From assembly GCF_018139145.2 (NCBI RefSeq), contig NC_059471.1, positions 212,307,494 through 212,371,493 of the forward strand: a stretch of DNA of 64,000 nucleotides, given 5' to 3'. The notes below the pieces were generated by a model. It was not told the DNA's origin. It ran no database searches and saw only the letters and a list, made by a program, of their open reading frames with translations. This document shows positions 11,901 through 25,860 of this stretch, one piece after another. The translations under genes and the position numbers were made by a program. Each line of letters begins with the position of its first letter. The stretch's first letter is position 1. This DNA is from Gymnogyps californianus. Taxonomy: Eukaryota; Chordata; Aves; Accipitriformes; Cathartidae.

Positions 11901-14900
11901 GTGCTCTCATGGTTGCAATCACTTTTTAATGTGTGTGTGTCTAGAAGTTATCAATAAATTTTTCTGTGGTTTGGACTGCTAATTTCAGTTCCTTTACAAA
12001 AGCATTTAAGATGTTCTTCTCTTTAATTTAGTTTTGTTCATCTTAATGAAAGTTGGGGTTTTTTTAAGAATAATTTGAAAGGGATTTTGATTTTTTTTTT
12101 TTAATTTTTATTTTTTCTCTTGTGTTATCATGATGATCTAGCGTATGGGTCTTCTACTACTATCCCTTCATGCAGGCTCTTCCCATGGAAGGAAGGAATG
12201 TTCTGTTATTATTTGCTATCATTCAGAATGGTATGGATTTTTTTCTTAAAACTGTCACAATTGTACCCATTTCTCTAGCTTATTCTTAGGACTAGAGTTG
12301 AAATTTGAATTTTAAATCCATTCTTTCAGCTGAGTTCGTCCAGGCTGTCACTTCAACAATCCTCTGCAGATACAGAAAGAAATGAGGTGAATGCAATCCC
12401 ACCGATTTGATTGCAAACACAAAAGTAAGCTGCAGGATAATTCTGCCAACCGAGGACAAATAGCGTGTTTTTGTTAACAGCTGCTGCTACTTGATTTGAG
12501 TAAAAGATCACCCACTGTGTACTAGGAATTGATGAACTACTTCCTTTTATGAAAAGAGCTATTAGGTGGCAGAACTGAAAAAATGATTTAGTATGGTAAT
12601 ATATGATTTAATTTATACAACATACATAAAGCAACATGCGTTGGTTCTGAGTTACTGCTTAAGCCCTAAAATGTAAGGATTTAACATAATCATTATTACC
12701 ACATGTATTTCCTACTATATTTGGCATTTATAGAAGATTAAAGTAACTGAATATAGGGAATGGGCAGAGTGTACTTCACTGGCACTGATTTATTAAGAGT
12801 GCTAAAAGAGGTCTGGGGCGACAGTTTTTAGAAGTGCAAAGATGCTGCTACTCTTGACCCGAGTGAAAGACTCACCAAAATGGAATTTTAGACTGCAGAA
12901 GATTATTTCATAAAAGAAGCAAGTGTAGGTACATAAAGCATTGAGCTTCAGCAGTGAGCAAATATATATTGCTGGAACGCTACCATTTTAGTTAATTTAT
13001 GTTGGAATACGCTTTGCATAGCACATGAATTTTAATACAGATGAAGCTGCCAACATGTAAGTCCCGGATAGCTATTAATATATAGTGTAAGTGATCTGTA
13101 CAGTAACTAACCTTCAAGCAGTGCTTAAAAGCAATATGTGTATATATATATGCTTAAGGAAAAAATTCTAGGTGTTTTAGACATTTATATATTAAATGTA
13201 AATCAGAAGCAAGGCAAAGAGATTCATTCTTTTTCATTTGTCTTTTAGCCTCTTGAGAGTTTTAAGGTAGCTTAGACTAATTTTTACCCTTTTTTAAAAA
13301 TACTTGGAATGTGATTCTGAGAAGACATTTTTAACCTCAATGTTTATGTTCAATTAAAGTGACATCAGAAATCAGTAGAAGTGCTGCTGTGCTCAATTAA
13401 GCAGATTATAGGTTTTCTCAAAGGTTTTCTGATTCCAAGCTGGGAAAACTTTGAAGTTTGCATATAGAACATGTCTTTTACTAAAGACACAAGAAAGCAT
13501 ATATTTTAGCATGGAGCAGTGAAAATACGGGTATCTTTTTGCTATGAATTTTTTGATCATTTTTTATATTGGCAATAAAAACTACAGTGAAGTTACCTTC
13601 TCCCAAGCAGGCAAGTGCTGTACTAAAAAGTTACCACTTTGAGATTTAATTGAATTTGATAAATCTTTTCATTTTATTTTATCTTATCTCTGAGAGTGTG
13701 CATTACTTGAGACTTTCTGGACAGGAGCTAGATGTTCATGGCACTGTGCTGTGCATATTGGCAGCAACATCCACGGAATCCACAAAGAATAATTGTAACT
13801 AAAACCTAGTCACAAAATCACATGTGATCCAATCTTTTACCAGCATTAAATTCTTTCTTGCAGCATATTTCCTGATAAATATATTGTGGAAAATCACATT
13901 GGCTTATCCCACATGTTAATTAATTGCTTGGCTTGCTTATGAATTTTAACAAAACTTCTGAAAGCTGTTTCTTAATCTGCTGTAGTCACCACCCCCATGC
14001 TGTGCAGAGGTTATTTGGTGAAAATTCAAAGTGGATGATTACAGTAGCAGAGCTCCAATTATTTTGATAGACACACACAATCAAAATTGTGAGTTATGTA
14101 AGTAAAATGTGTAATGGAAAGAAGGAAGTGATCCATAGAATTTTATCTGTGGAAAATCCAACATTTAGTTTAAAAACCAGCTTTCTTACTTTCTCCTTAA
14201 TGTTTTCAGAAATCTTTTCCATGTATTATTGGTTTTGAAAATGACACTATTGCCTTTAATTTCCATTCAAAGGTTGGAAGATGAAAGCAATCATTCATAA
14301 TCAGAATTCTTCTGAAAATTAACTTGTTTGGACTAAAGGATCTGAATTCAACACTAAGTTGTACTTTAGATTTCTGCTATAGAGAGTAGAAGAACTTAAT
14401 CATAGGTCTAAAGAAAGGCACGATATTGACATTGTTTTATTTCTACTTATAATGGTTAATGAGTTTTCAGTTGACTTCAGAAAACAGTTTGCTTTGGAGC
14501 CCATCTTGTGACATAATGCAGACATAAAAATAGTCATTATAAGTAACAATGCTGTGTGTCCTGTGAATTACACAATTAGTCTTATTTATCTTCCCTTCTA
14601 TAAGATGATTGTGAAGCACTTTTCAGCTAACTTTAGGACAAAGATCAGTATGTATATTATATGGCATGAGGCAGTAAAAGCTACCTGGAAACAGTATGTA
14701 TATATATAAAATAAGGTGTCATTCTGTTGCAAAGGACAGTTGTAACTATCCATAATACTGTGTATTGTTTTGACATTTTTATGTGCCATGTATTGGACAC
14801 TGAAAGGGAGGCAGACCTAAGAGAACACGTAGTCAGTGTGTTTATTGTTGTAGCATTGGTTTCCCAGTGTGAAGGTACTAATTTTTTGTCTAGTAAAACT

Positions 14901-17900
14901 ATAGACTCCTACAACTCACTTCTGACAAATTACACAGCCTAAAAACTGTTCATACTTGGGAAGATTTACTTTTTCCTAGTACATCTGAGTACTGAAATGT
15001 AGTTGCAATTTTTTACTCAACAGTCCGAGTTCTAGATTGTACAGCAAAACAACTCCATTTGTACTAAAGCTTTTCTTGTTCAGATATCTGTCAACTGAAT
15101 TCTTCCTTTCCTTCTCATATCTTACCTGTGCATGATGACTCTTCATAAGTTTATTTCATGACACTTTTGCTTTTGAGTTTTATGCCTTACTAATGTTTTT
15201 GTGGATATTTCACTTACAAATGCCTTGATCATAGAAGTTTCAAAACAATACAAATGACTGAACTCTTTTTTTAAGAACTCCTTCAAAACAATTCTCCTGG
15301 GAAGTAGCAAGTATGTTTTCCTCATGGATTTAAACACTTAACATTGCATCACAAATGAAGAACTGAATGCACAGCATCTATTTCTTCATGCTTAAGTCAA
15401 TGAGACCATGAAGATAAGTGTTCTGCAAGAAACTTTTCCCACATTGTATTTAATATGTGACACCAAATATGATTTAAAAATACTTTTCAGTTAAAATCTG
15501 CATGCAGTGATACAAGGTGATCCTATTGGACTTAGTAGTACTTTTAGGAGAGCATGAGAAAATAATTGAGAAATAGTTCGAGAAACTATTTTGCGTAGGG
15601 ACTACACCACAGGTTTTATGAGGATTCAAGTTTTTTAATAGTCATGTTATAGTGATTTCAGTAGTATAGGAATATTGAATTTAATTGACCTTATTTCAAA
15701 AAATTAAATAACGACTTGCACATATCACAATTATTCCTGCAACATGTTTCAGGATAAAGGACCCCAAAGTTCTTCACAGAGCGCTGGCTAATTCTCTCTG
15801 GGGTAGGAAAGACTACAGCAAGTAGAAGGGGTTTTTAAGCAGTTGGTGTGTTTTGAAATAGAAGTTATGAGAAATGAAAATACAGCTTACAAAGAAATTT
15901 TGAATGTAACAGCTCTTCGGGCAAGTAAGCTTTGTGGTAAAGATTTTTAGTCTATTATGGTCAATTTTTGCCACTTTTTTTTTCCAATGAGAAACTGAGT
16001 GTCAGGGTTTATACAACTCGGAACTGTGAAGAATTGAATTGATCTTCTGGAATTTACAGTTCTGGGGTTATCAACATATCAAGACTACTGATTGTTGCAC
16101 TAAACATCTTCCATCCTCAACTGAAGCTGCAAACGATAGAGGAGCCTTTACATTTCTTAAATTTATTTAAGCCAAACTAGAAGCAGAAAAATGCTGTGAT
16201 TTGAGCCAGCAGGGAACATATTTGGGATTTAAATACAAATGTAGGAAAAGAATAAATCTGGTGAGTGACTAATATGAGAGAGTCTTTCCTTGTGTTTGTA
16301 TTGAACAAATATATCAAAGTACTGTTTAAAGAAGACTGATTTAAACAGCAGCAATGGATAGGTGACTGTAAGCTTGTTAAGTCTGAGACTTTTCAATTTA
16401 TTTAAACTACCACTGTTACTTGAGGAGGCTAATTACAACACATAGCTTAATGGTCAAAACCATAGATCTGCATGTTTAATGTTCTGAAGTGTCAGATATT
16501 TATGCATTTAAGATTACTATTTCTTTTAAGTTATCTTGAAAAATTCATGAAAAGCTGTGTTAGCCATCGTGGTGGATTTAAAGATGTAAAATCCATTCAT
16601 CACTTATAATCTAATCAAAAAAGCATTTTCAATAAGTCCTTGTTCTTCAAAATGAAATCCTGTTTCTTTGAACTTATAGGCCTTATAATCCTCACCAGAA
16701 GGTGGTAATAGTCCAGATTGAAAGATAGGAAGAAGACTTTGGGCCGGTGCTGTAGATCACCACCAGTGAGGACCACGGGTAGAGTTCCTGAGTTCCAGTC
16801 CAACCTTAGAGTGTAGCACCTCCTCCCAGTGAAATGTCTTTGAGGAACTTTCTAGTAGGAAATCCAGCACGCCTTCATGTGGACCCTGCTCCTTACTGGA
16901 GTTAGGATTTGGTCCCAGTGTTTTGCAGTTCCCAAACCTGTAGCCAACATCTTCAGACCTTTCTCTTAATGCTGTAACACCAGAGCTGCTTGGCTGTGAC
17001 AACCAGAGCCCTTGAGCTGCTGTTGGTTTGCAATGTGGGCTGCCCAGCCTGCAGGTGGGAGGCTGTAGTCTTTATGCTTGGGGCAAAGACACATACCAGA
17101 TGTAGTGATTCTTGATTCCTGTCTGATTCAGCACCTGAATTTACCTAGTTTGGATCTTTCTTTATTGTGGACAATAGAGTGTTAAGATTTCGGTTCTGCT
17201 AAGTGAGACTTTATTTACAGGAGTTCAGTTAAAAGCTGTCTCTGTGACTCCTTTTTTTTAAATAACAAGTATTATATGGTTCCAAGCTAATTATGTTAAT
17301 CAGTCCTGTTCTTCTCTGCATCCCCTAAATGAATATTACGTGAGCTATTGAAGGAAAGCAGTCATCTTAAGGCAGGATGTGGCTATATTATGTTAATGTT
17401 GTTTACTATACATTATTACTTGGTGAAGTACACAGATAAAAAACATCGAAAAATAGAAGTTTAAATAGACTGGGGATGGTGGGAGAAGATTCAACATTAA
17501 AAGAACTAATGAAGGTATAACAATGTTAGATCGGCTAGGCTGGGGAAGGAAGAGGAAGATTCATCATTATAAAGAAAAAAGGTACAATGAAATGACATTG
17601 ATTAGTAGACATTAGTTGATTTTGTGTCTGATGCCACCTAATCCTTTTTAGGGGGAAAAAATAAATATCTGTAAGGTGCTTCTGCATAGAAAACACATAC
17701 ACTAAATGGAAATGTATATATTTAAAATATCTTTAGGGGCTTTAGAGAGTTTGTTTGCCCACTATGCCTTTCCCTCAGTCCTTGCAGGATAGATTTGAAT
17801 ATTGTGTATGTGAGTGCATGGGTGTAGTTAGTGCAATCTGGTTAATTGAGAGGAAGATCTCCAGGAGCTCCTGCATTCCAGTCCAGTGAGTTACTGAGCA

Positions 17901-20307
17901 GCCTGGGGCAATTCGCTGAGCTTCTGCGCTGTTTTCTGGGTGCTCAGCTGCCAGCAGCATCTTGGGGAATAAAAACGTGGGGCTGGCTTAATGTGCTCCT
18001 GTGGAATTTCAGTGCTTAAAATGTATAGGTATGTGGTATTAGTGCATAGCTGTGCAGCTAAAGAAATAACAAGGCATGTGGCCATAAATTTGCTGCTGGA
18101 TTAATTTAGTGAGGGAGTACAGTGTCTGCTTCCCAGGACAAAAGAGCCTTCTTTTGCTGCTTGGTAGATTCAACCATGCATTTTGTTTGCCCATCGATGG
18201 TAACTTGCAAAATTAGCAAAGAGTAATTCCTTATAAATTGTTGCAATTCATTGTTACTTTGTGATTAAAATAAGATTTGATTAATCTTTCATGTGATTAG
18301 CTTCCATGCCAGATTAGCAAATGTGAAGATAAACTGTCAAGTAGTACCAGTTAAGCAGAGGAGTTGCTGTGTCTGGTGTGAGTCCACAGGGATGCGGAGC
18401 CATCAGATCAGTGTCTTGCCCACTGCTGGCAGCACTGGAGGAAAAAGAGTTTCTTGTGTGCTGGTGTGATCTTGTAGGGCCCCAAAGAATGAGGCTGCTG
18501 TGCGCTCGTCTTGCTGTGTGAGACTGATGCTTCTGGTGAAGGTAGACAGTGCCTGCAACTGTAACTAAAGAATTGAAAATTTTAAAGTGGCGTTTGAAAG
18601 GCTTAGCAATCTTGTACTTAAAACCAAAACAAACAACAACCCCCCCAAGCAGATTATTAAATTGAATTTTTTCTTCCCCTTTGCTTATTTTTTCACTTCT
18701 GTTCAAATAAGCTTAATTTCTAGGTGATACTTGACATACAAAGGGCCTGCTTTCAGTTTGTTAATTTAGTTATATGGGAATGTGGACAATCCTATAATTT
18801 TATAGCATTTACAACCTCAGGTAGCACTGAATATAGGCTGTTTCTAGTGCTAGACAGATGTTAATCAGATTTTTTATGGATTTTGATGTTCGTCAAGAAA
18901 ACTTTCAGATATTTGGAAAGTGCTTCTAAATGAATGGATTATGCTTTTTGCAATGCTGTTCAAAAGGAACACTTGGTTTTTAAATTAGTTTCTAGGCTGT
19001 GTACTGGAAACTTTGACTTGTGTGTGTGGCCTTCGAAAATGTGTTGATTGGAGCGAGCTTTTCCATGAGATGAAGTAAATGAACTGTATTTCTTTATTCA
19101 AATATGACTTCTGAATCTGAAGCTGCATCTTTTAAATGAGATAAATGAGATCAAATATAATTCAAGCATTTTGCATCAGACTCTTCTTACATTGACTGCA
19201 GCAGCAACTACTTTTGTAGCCTTTCCCCAGTGGTTTTTTTTTTTTTGCCCTTGCACAGATTTGATACAGGTCTAAAATACTGGGGTTTAATGTCCTTGCT
19301 ATAGAAAGCTGTAATGTTTGGGTAGGAGTTTTTTCATAATATCAAGACTCAGTAGGAATTTTTTTTTTTTTAAAGGATTTCACATAGTGCCTGCCTTTTA
19401 GTCCCTTTTAAACAGGGTTTTGTTGGGTGTGTTATTTATCTGATCTGTAGAACAGAAAAAGGGAGCCTTGCTGCTTACAGATGAGCTGCTGTTTTCAGAA
19501 GCTGCAGAGGATGCAGGCAAAGGAAGGCAGGCTCATTTGGCATCAAAATCGTCTAGTTACTTTTTATAAGAAAAACACAAGTTTCTTTGAAAAACAGAAG
19601 TTAGAGCCCTCAGAATGAAACTAAAATAATATAAAGTCTGAAAGTATATCTGTTCAAAGGCTGCTTTTCAAGCTTTCAATTTATAACCTGCCTTTTTAGA
19701 GTTAGGCGAAGAAGTAGAAGGACTGTATTTTTTAATATTAATTAGATACCTAGTAATAAAACTGATTTTTGTTGGTTTTTTTCTACCACCTCCTCCCTGT
19801 TACTCGGAGTGAGTTTTGTAGAGTTTTGAGAAAGTGGAAGTTAACTCTCCTAAGTCTAGCAAAGTCTCAGTGCCTTTCACAGGACACAGTAATAAAGGAG
19901 GAAAACCTTTTAAAGGGGTCTTTCAGCTGACAGTAGTATGGTCTAATAAACAGAACAAAAAATTCACTTAGGTTTCAGTTCAGCAGTACAGTACAGGGTG
20001 CTTTTACTAAAGAAAAAATAAACTTTCTGTTAAATCCTTGTCTTTTGAAGCTTTGCAACTACTTTGATTTAGAAGATTTAAGATTGAAATAATTCTAGTT
20101 CTGTACTTAAAATATTGTGAGTTTTACTGTGTTTAAAAAATATATTCCAAGGGTTCCTGTATGTTATTTAGTTCTCTAAAGTTCAGAATTCTTGTTTACT
20201 CAATGCTACATATTGCTACTGTAAATGATTACTTGTAAGAACCTATACAGAAATGATTTTGTGCCAAGATTAACCAAGAGTAATATGAACTTTGTCTTTG
20301 TTTTCAG

Positions 20308-20347
20308 TCCAGAGGAGCTTCCTGTCCATGATGCAGTGATAGAAAAG
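20308..20347 (+). CDS. USP6NL: USP6NL exon E2 (about residues 52-65)
   Basis: Microexon-sized (40 nt). Acceptor TTTTCAG|T, donor AAAAG|GTAAGT. It supplies the last base of the split His codon and 13 further codons, reading PEELPVHDAVIEK, and ends in phase 0. This is the linker between the FGFLH motif and the helix that leads into the TBC domain. It differs noticeably from the human protein as I recall it (EEELPDHNVAVER), so it is one of the more variable stretches. Confidence 0.95.
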
Positions 20348-23300
20348 GTAAGTCCAGTGTCTTCCAGTTTTTTGACTAGAAAGTAAACGTTTACAGATTC
20401 ATGACTCTTTTTAATATAAATCATTGTGAAATGAGGAGAGGGAGCATTTTAGTGATTTGCATTCCCAAAGAAACATGTTTTAAGTCCCATAAGGACTGTG
20501 GTCCTTGAGGCCATGTTAACTCGCCCACAGATCCCTTGGGGCCCACGCGATCTTACATTTACTAGTTGCAATGAGGCATGAGTCTTCCTCACACATTATA
20601 TGACCTAGCAAAGGAAATAGAGCTACTTAAGACATCACACCCGGCTCTGCCCTAAAAGAGCGAGAGCTATTGTCTCTGTGTCATGAGTTGTCATCAGCTG
20701 TGCTGAGTGGATGGATTGTCCAAGTGAGGCGGTGGCTTTGATGCTGAGGTGTACGTTGCCATCCCCCGAGGAGTGTAGCATGCTTTTCTAGTTTGGTAGA
20801 TGGGGACAAATATCCTGGCTGCCACTGAAACGTGATGACCTCCCTTGTAATACTGAGTTGATGAACCAGATGTATTCTGGACATGCAAGACCTGTCAGCA
20901 GCTGGTGCAGGCCCTAGTCCAAAAATCTTTCCGGTACTGGAGCAGAAGTTTGGGAACTGATGTTTTGGGAACGTGGAAAGCTTTTATTAAAATCATCGGG
21001 AACTGAATTTCTACTTGTCTGGGCCTAGTTACTATTGGTATTTCCTCTTGGTCTGTTGGGCCTGTTATCACCAAGAACAAATCAGATCCTTGTTTGTCCA
21101 TATTGATCTTCTGTATCATCAGGAAACTCAAGATAAAATATTTAAAGCTCTAAGTTTAAAGTTAGCCATCTTGGCTGCACAAATCAGTAGAGTGCATGGA
21201 AAAGGGATGGAATGACTTGTTATAAGGCAGCTCAGCTCGCTGAGTGTTAAGAGCAGCAGTGCTTCTGAAAATGAATTATTTTGAGCTTCAGTGTAGGGCT
21301 AGTAAGAAACGCTTCTTGTAAAAGAAGGGAACTTCTGAGTTGCTTTTGTTTTGTGTTGGTTCATGTGTGTCTCTGTGTATGCAGCCTGAAATAGTTGTGT
21401 TTTCCTGCCATGTTTCATTACATTTAATAACATAGTGAGTGTATATATAATTTCATTTCCATCAGAAGGACACAGCAGGGTGGTGAGTCTGTGAGCATAA
21501 ATATTAGACAGCTTGCAATTATTGTGGTGTATGTGTTTCGAAGCTCTGATTCACTGTGGCTTTGTATTTAGCCTTAAATTATCGGGGGAAAATAGTGTCT
21601 CAGTTCTCTGTCCCATATTGTATTCATGCTGTCTCAGACAAAATGTCAGCATAGAAGCTGTATTTATTGTATCAATGTTAAATTGCAAATCAAGTGTCTT
21701 TTTATAATCATACAGTAATGCTCCTCTATTAGACTCCTGGTTATACTCCTGATGATATCCTGACCTCTGCTGGTTTGAGATTTATCTGTCTTCTGTCAGC
21801 GGTGTTTGAATCTTTACAAATTTCAAGATACCATTCATAGGATAATTAACGTGTCATATTAATGTAGGCTAAGACTAAAAGCTTTCTGTGCAATATCTTT
21901 TAAAGTCACTTACTTGGCAGAACTATTTATGCTTTCCTTTTGCCTTACTTGTGAATTTTAAAAAATAGTCCCAAGTCATGTTTTCATTTCGTTTGCAACT
22001 TACGTAAAGGACTGTGTATCCTTGTGAATTTTGAATCTCTATTCTTCATATACATTCTAGTGTAAAGCTTAAGCTGGGTTTTCTGTGTGTGTTTTTATGT
22101 GTGTGTGTGTATTTACATGCATAATACTTCTAGAATAAGCATTGTTACTGTGAATGCGGAGTAATTTTGATGCCCCATTACCTTGCTGGGCATTTGGTGA
22201 CTTAAATGCATCAAATCGTTGTCCTACATTATGAACTACTTAACCTTCACATGAATCATCCAGCACATCTGAGATAAAACTAGGGGAGGAAAGATCATCT
22301 AGAGGAGAAAAGTAGACAGAGAACTGACCTCAGGAAATCTGGAGTCTGTGTCTGACTCTGTTTTGAAGTGCTATAAAATGTTTTGTAAGTAATTTTCAAT
22401 TTGGTTGGTTTTGTCTTTTGGTTTACTTGATTTTAAATTCTCCAGGGAACAGTTCAGTGAGTTCTGGTTTTGTCTGAGGCTTCTGCTAAAGCATTGCTTT
22501 AAGCCTCAGCTCTAGCACACTTGCTCTCCAGGAAGGCAGAGTGCTGCACAAAAGATGGATGCTTGCCAACTTAACTTCATGCTTTTTTGCTTTCAGTAGT
22601 GTATTATTTACTGACATGAGAGTAAGAAACCTCCTCTGCTTCAGTTAGGGATTCTGTTATTCCCAATGGCAAAAATACTTCAAAGTGTAAAATGTACTCA
22701 GAAGACAGATAAAGGGACTTTTTTTTTTTTGGTGACAACTACATGGAACTTGCCTGAAAGAGCAGCAGCAGCAGCATCCCTCTACTCTGCAATGAGCTGC
22801 ATCAGATCTATCTGTGTTTTCAGTGTTGCACCTGTTAGACATGAAAGTGAACATAATTCAGACTGGAAAAAAATAGCTAAAAGTTTTCAACAGCTGAACA
22901 CAGAAATAATTGCTATTTTGACTACAGTAGCCTCACTTGAGAACTGGGATAAATTGACACAGAAGACATAAAAGCTTGAACAAACATACAATTGAAGTGA
23001 GCTTCTGTCTCAAAAGACCAAAAATCTTGAAAGTAGATCAAACATACAAACAAAAAGACTGTGGGAGCAGATAGGATTTTATTTTTCTTACCAATTATCT
23101 GAAAAGCCTGTTGAGGGCAGAGACCTTTCCTGACTTGATAGCAATGTTATTCCTGCAATCTAAACTATGCCTAGAGAACATCTGCTTTAAGAGATGTTAA
23201 AAGTGGTTATTTCTTAAAGGGGTTGTGAGTGTGGAGGAGAATCAGAAACAGTGTTGTGAAACCTATGAAATCTGGGAAGCAGTAGTTTTTCTACAGTTCC

Positions 23301-24910
23301 CCTCTAGCCTAACTCTTAAGAAAAGTGTTTTAAATAATTTGAAAAAATAATTAAAGAAAAAAAAGCAAGTGGTTGAGGTATTACCAAATACAGCATGGAA
23401 CCTGAACAAGAATGTGGGCAGTTGATTGCAACATGAATAGTTAGATAAGTTAAGGTTGACAGAGTAGAGGCAGTTCTTTCCCCATAACTTTCTTATACTT
23501 ATGTCAGGCTTATGTCAGTTGGCTTCAAATAAAAATAACAAAACCAACTTATTTCAAGGACATTTCATGGACTGAATCATGGTTGGGGTGGACCTAAACA
23601 CTCGTCAAGTCATACTTCTGCAGCTGCAGGGCTTTGGGCTCCTGGATTAAAGAAGTCCTTTGCCCATTTTGTTGCATTGATAGCCAAGAAAGAATGCACA
23701 AATTCTGATGAGTGAAAGCTAGAAGTAAAATTAGAATTCTATTGAGACAATAAGTAATAATTTTCTTTTGTATTTTCCCCAATATTTCAGATGCAAGTTG
23801 ACTTAATGAATACTTAATGAAAGTATTAATAAGTTTTCAGTATCCTGCAGAGCTTTGAAATTAAACTCTTACATTGTTACCAGATTGCATCACTAACCGT
23901 ATGAAACAGAATATCCTTCCTGTCTTTATTAAGCCCTGGATTTGAAGTTGGAGGTAGAGGGGCTGTCCTTTACAAAAACCTAAATATTTGTTTATATTCA
24001 TCTTTGAAGAGAAAGCAATAGCCACACACATACATATTTCTGCTTTAGCTTTTCCAGTGTTGATCCTCAGCTCCAAAGCATTATGAAAGAGTTGAAATAG
24101 TGTCATTAAAAAAATTTGAACAAATACAGTTAATAGTTAATTTTGTAGTATAATCAGAGACACCTTGCCTACTTTACAACATGTGAAACTGGGCTGTAAA
24201 AATACGTACTAAAAATCTTCTTATCATTGGAGCCAACAAAATACAGATTTTTGGCTGTGAAGAGCCAAAGTGTCTTGAAGTTCCAGGGACTAAAATAGCT
24301 AATTCCAAGTGCTTGTTTGGTTCTCAAATTCAAGAAGTTGATGGGAACTGTAGCAAGGTTTTCATAGGCAGAATGGCAGTCTTTAAGGTAGCAGGGTTGT
24401 CCCATGCTTTTAAAGGTGTATATAATATGTGAATTCCACACATTATTTATATTTATTATGTTACATGTTATACTACTTAATATAACCATTTGTTTTGAAA
24501 AAATGGGGTTTGTTTTGTTTTGAATTCTCATTTTATCACCTTATTACTGAAATATTCTTGTCAGTAATATAATTTAAGCAAGTAGATTTTACCTTCAGAA
24601 GAAATCCTTGATGTTAAGATATAGGGACATTTAGGTGAAAATGTACCAAGCCAAGGATGAGAATTATAGCAAGACGTGCTAGCTTTTAATGTCCAGAATT
24701 AGAGTTTATTCCCACTTCTGCTACTGCACTGTTGGCTGTGGTTTTGGATGTTTTAAGTGAACTGATGTTACTCTTTGTTGCTGTTCTTAGAGGACTGGAT
24801 ACAAAGTTGCTGATGCTGTGTTAAACTTTTTCTCAATATTTTTAGAAAAACATAAATAATTTCAAATGTATTCATTTTGAAAAGACTAAAAAATTCTAAT
24901 TTCTTTTCAG
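20348..24910 (+). other. Intron 2 (4.6 kb)
   Basis: Non-coding between E2 and E3. No mobile element is recognised. A short (CAG)n-like stretch lies near 22758-22775. The local base composition around 20500-20900 is GC-richer than its surroundings, but no feature could be assigned there. Confidence 0.85.
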
Positions 24911-24991
24911 CAAAAGCACCTTGAAATTGAAAGAACCACAAAATGGCTTAAGATGCTGAAAAGCTGGGAAAAATACAAGAATAGTGAAAAG
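24911..24991 (+). CDS. USP6NL: USP6NL exon E3 (about residues 66-92)
   Basis: Acceptor TTTTCAG|CAA, donor AAAAG|GTAAAG; exactly 27 codons, phase 0 at both ends. It reads [20 protein letters not shown] and then KYKNSEK. This is the basic, helical segment just before the TBC fold, where the WLKMLKxWEKY pattern is typical of the RN-tre/TBC1D3 group. Skipping it would keep the frame but remove 27 residues. Confidence 0.97.
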
Positions 24992-25838
24992 GTAAAGTTA
25001 TGCATGTTTTTTTCATTAGCTATCACTTCTGAATGAATGTATAACCTTAAACTAGATTGTCTCTGAGATCTGAAAAAAAAAAAAAAACCAACCCACACTG
25101 AAAGAAAAAGGCTTTTTATTCTTCCAAAATGCAATAATACATAATAACCCAATAATAATAATAACCCAACAAAACTGGTGGTCAAATGCAAGGAATTTCT
25201 AAGGGCAATATTGCGTAGGCTCTCTAACATATTCATAGTAATAATTGTGTGCTGTACTGCTTTGCACTTGCACTGTGGGATTGGAACTAGGATCACACAG
25301 CGTACTGTGTTCACGTCTGCAAAATAATCTGTGGAGCGGATCAAGCATCAGGCCTGCTTGTCTTGTCTTGCAGAGAGCTAGAAGTTGTGTTTGATTTAGG
25401 CTTTGAGAATGCGAAGGAGGAAAAAAAGAAAAATCTTTATAAACTTGAAAAGCAGGGACATCTTTATATAAGTATAGCTGAATTCTTCAGGAATCATAAA
25501 TCCCCTTTCAAGGGTTATGATTTTTAACTTTACTTTTTTTATTCCTTTGTATGCTGGATATTGTACTACTTAATATTTAAAGTTACTCTTGAGTTACTGG
25601 TGGTGTCTTATTAAGATCTATGAGGTTTTTTTATTATTAATCTTCTCTTCTACAGTTTCCATTTTTTTTCTCTCTTTTTTTTTTTTCTTTTTTGCAGCCC
25701 AGGTTTACTGAAGGGCCTAGGATAGCTTACAGTCATGGATCAGTGAAAACTGCCTTGAATAACTCTCCAAGGAACCTGATTAGTCATAACATGGGGCATA
25801 TAGTTTGATGTTTAAATTATCACACTTGCCAGCACAGA

Positions 25839-25860
25839 TATCTTAGGATATCCTAAGATA
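25839..25860. repeat. Perfect 22-bp palindrome
   Basis: The sequence is its own reverse complement over 22 bp, with core TCTTAGGATATCCTAAGA. It has no spacer. It lies in intron 3, about 850 bp after E3. No known element was matched. Confidence 0.9.

Larger units (their letters stand above)
1168..20307 (+). other. Intron 1 of the visible part (19.1 kb)
   Basis: The largest complete intron in the window. It holds one LTR-like block near 4811-5441. Simple-sequence tracts include G/GT/C runs at 2020-2075, a C-rich tract near 6799-6816 and a run of 22 C at 8959-8980. I see no exon, RNA gene or CR1 fragment in the rest. Short reading frames scattered through it show no recognisable family and no splice logic. 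Alternative first exons or enhancers are possible in an intron this long, but nothing in the sequence demonstrates one. Confidence 0.85.

Noticed and set aside
24169..24531. Minus-strand 120-aa frame in intron 2
   Set aside because: AT-rich composition, no family similarity, no supporting signals.
24907..25344. Minus-strand 145-aa frame
   Set aside because: It is antisense to E3 and its downstream intron and resembles no known protein.
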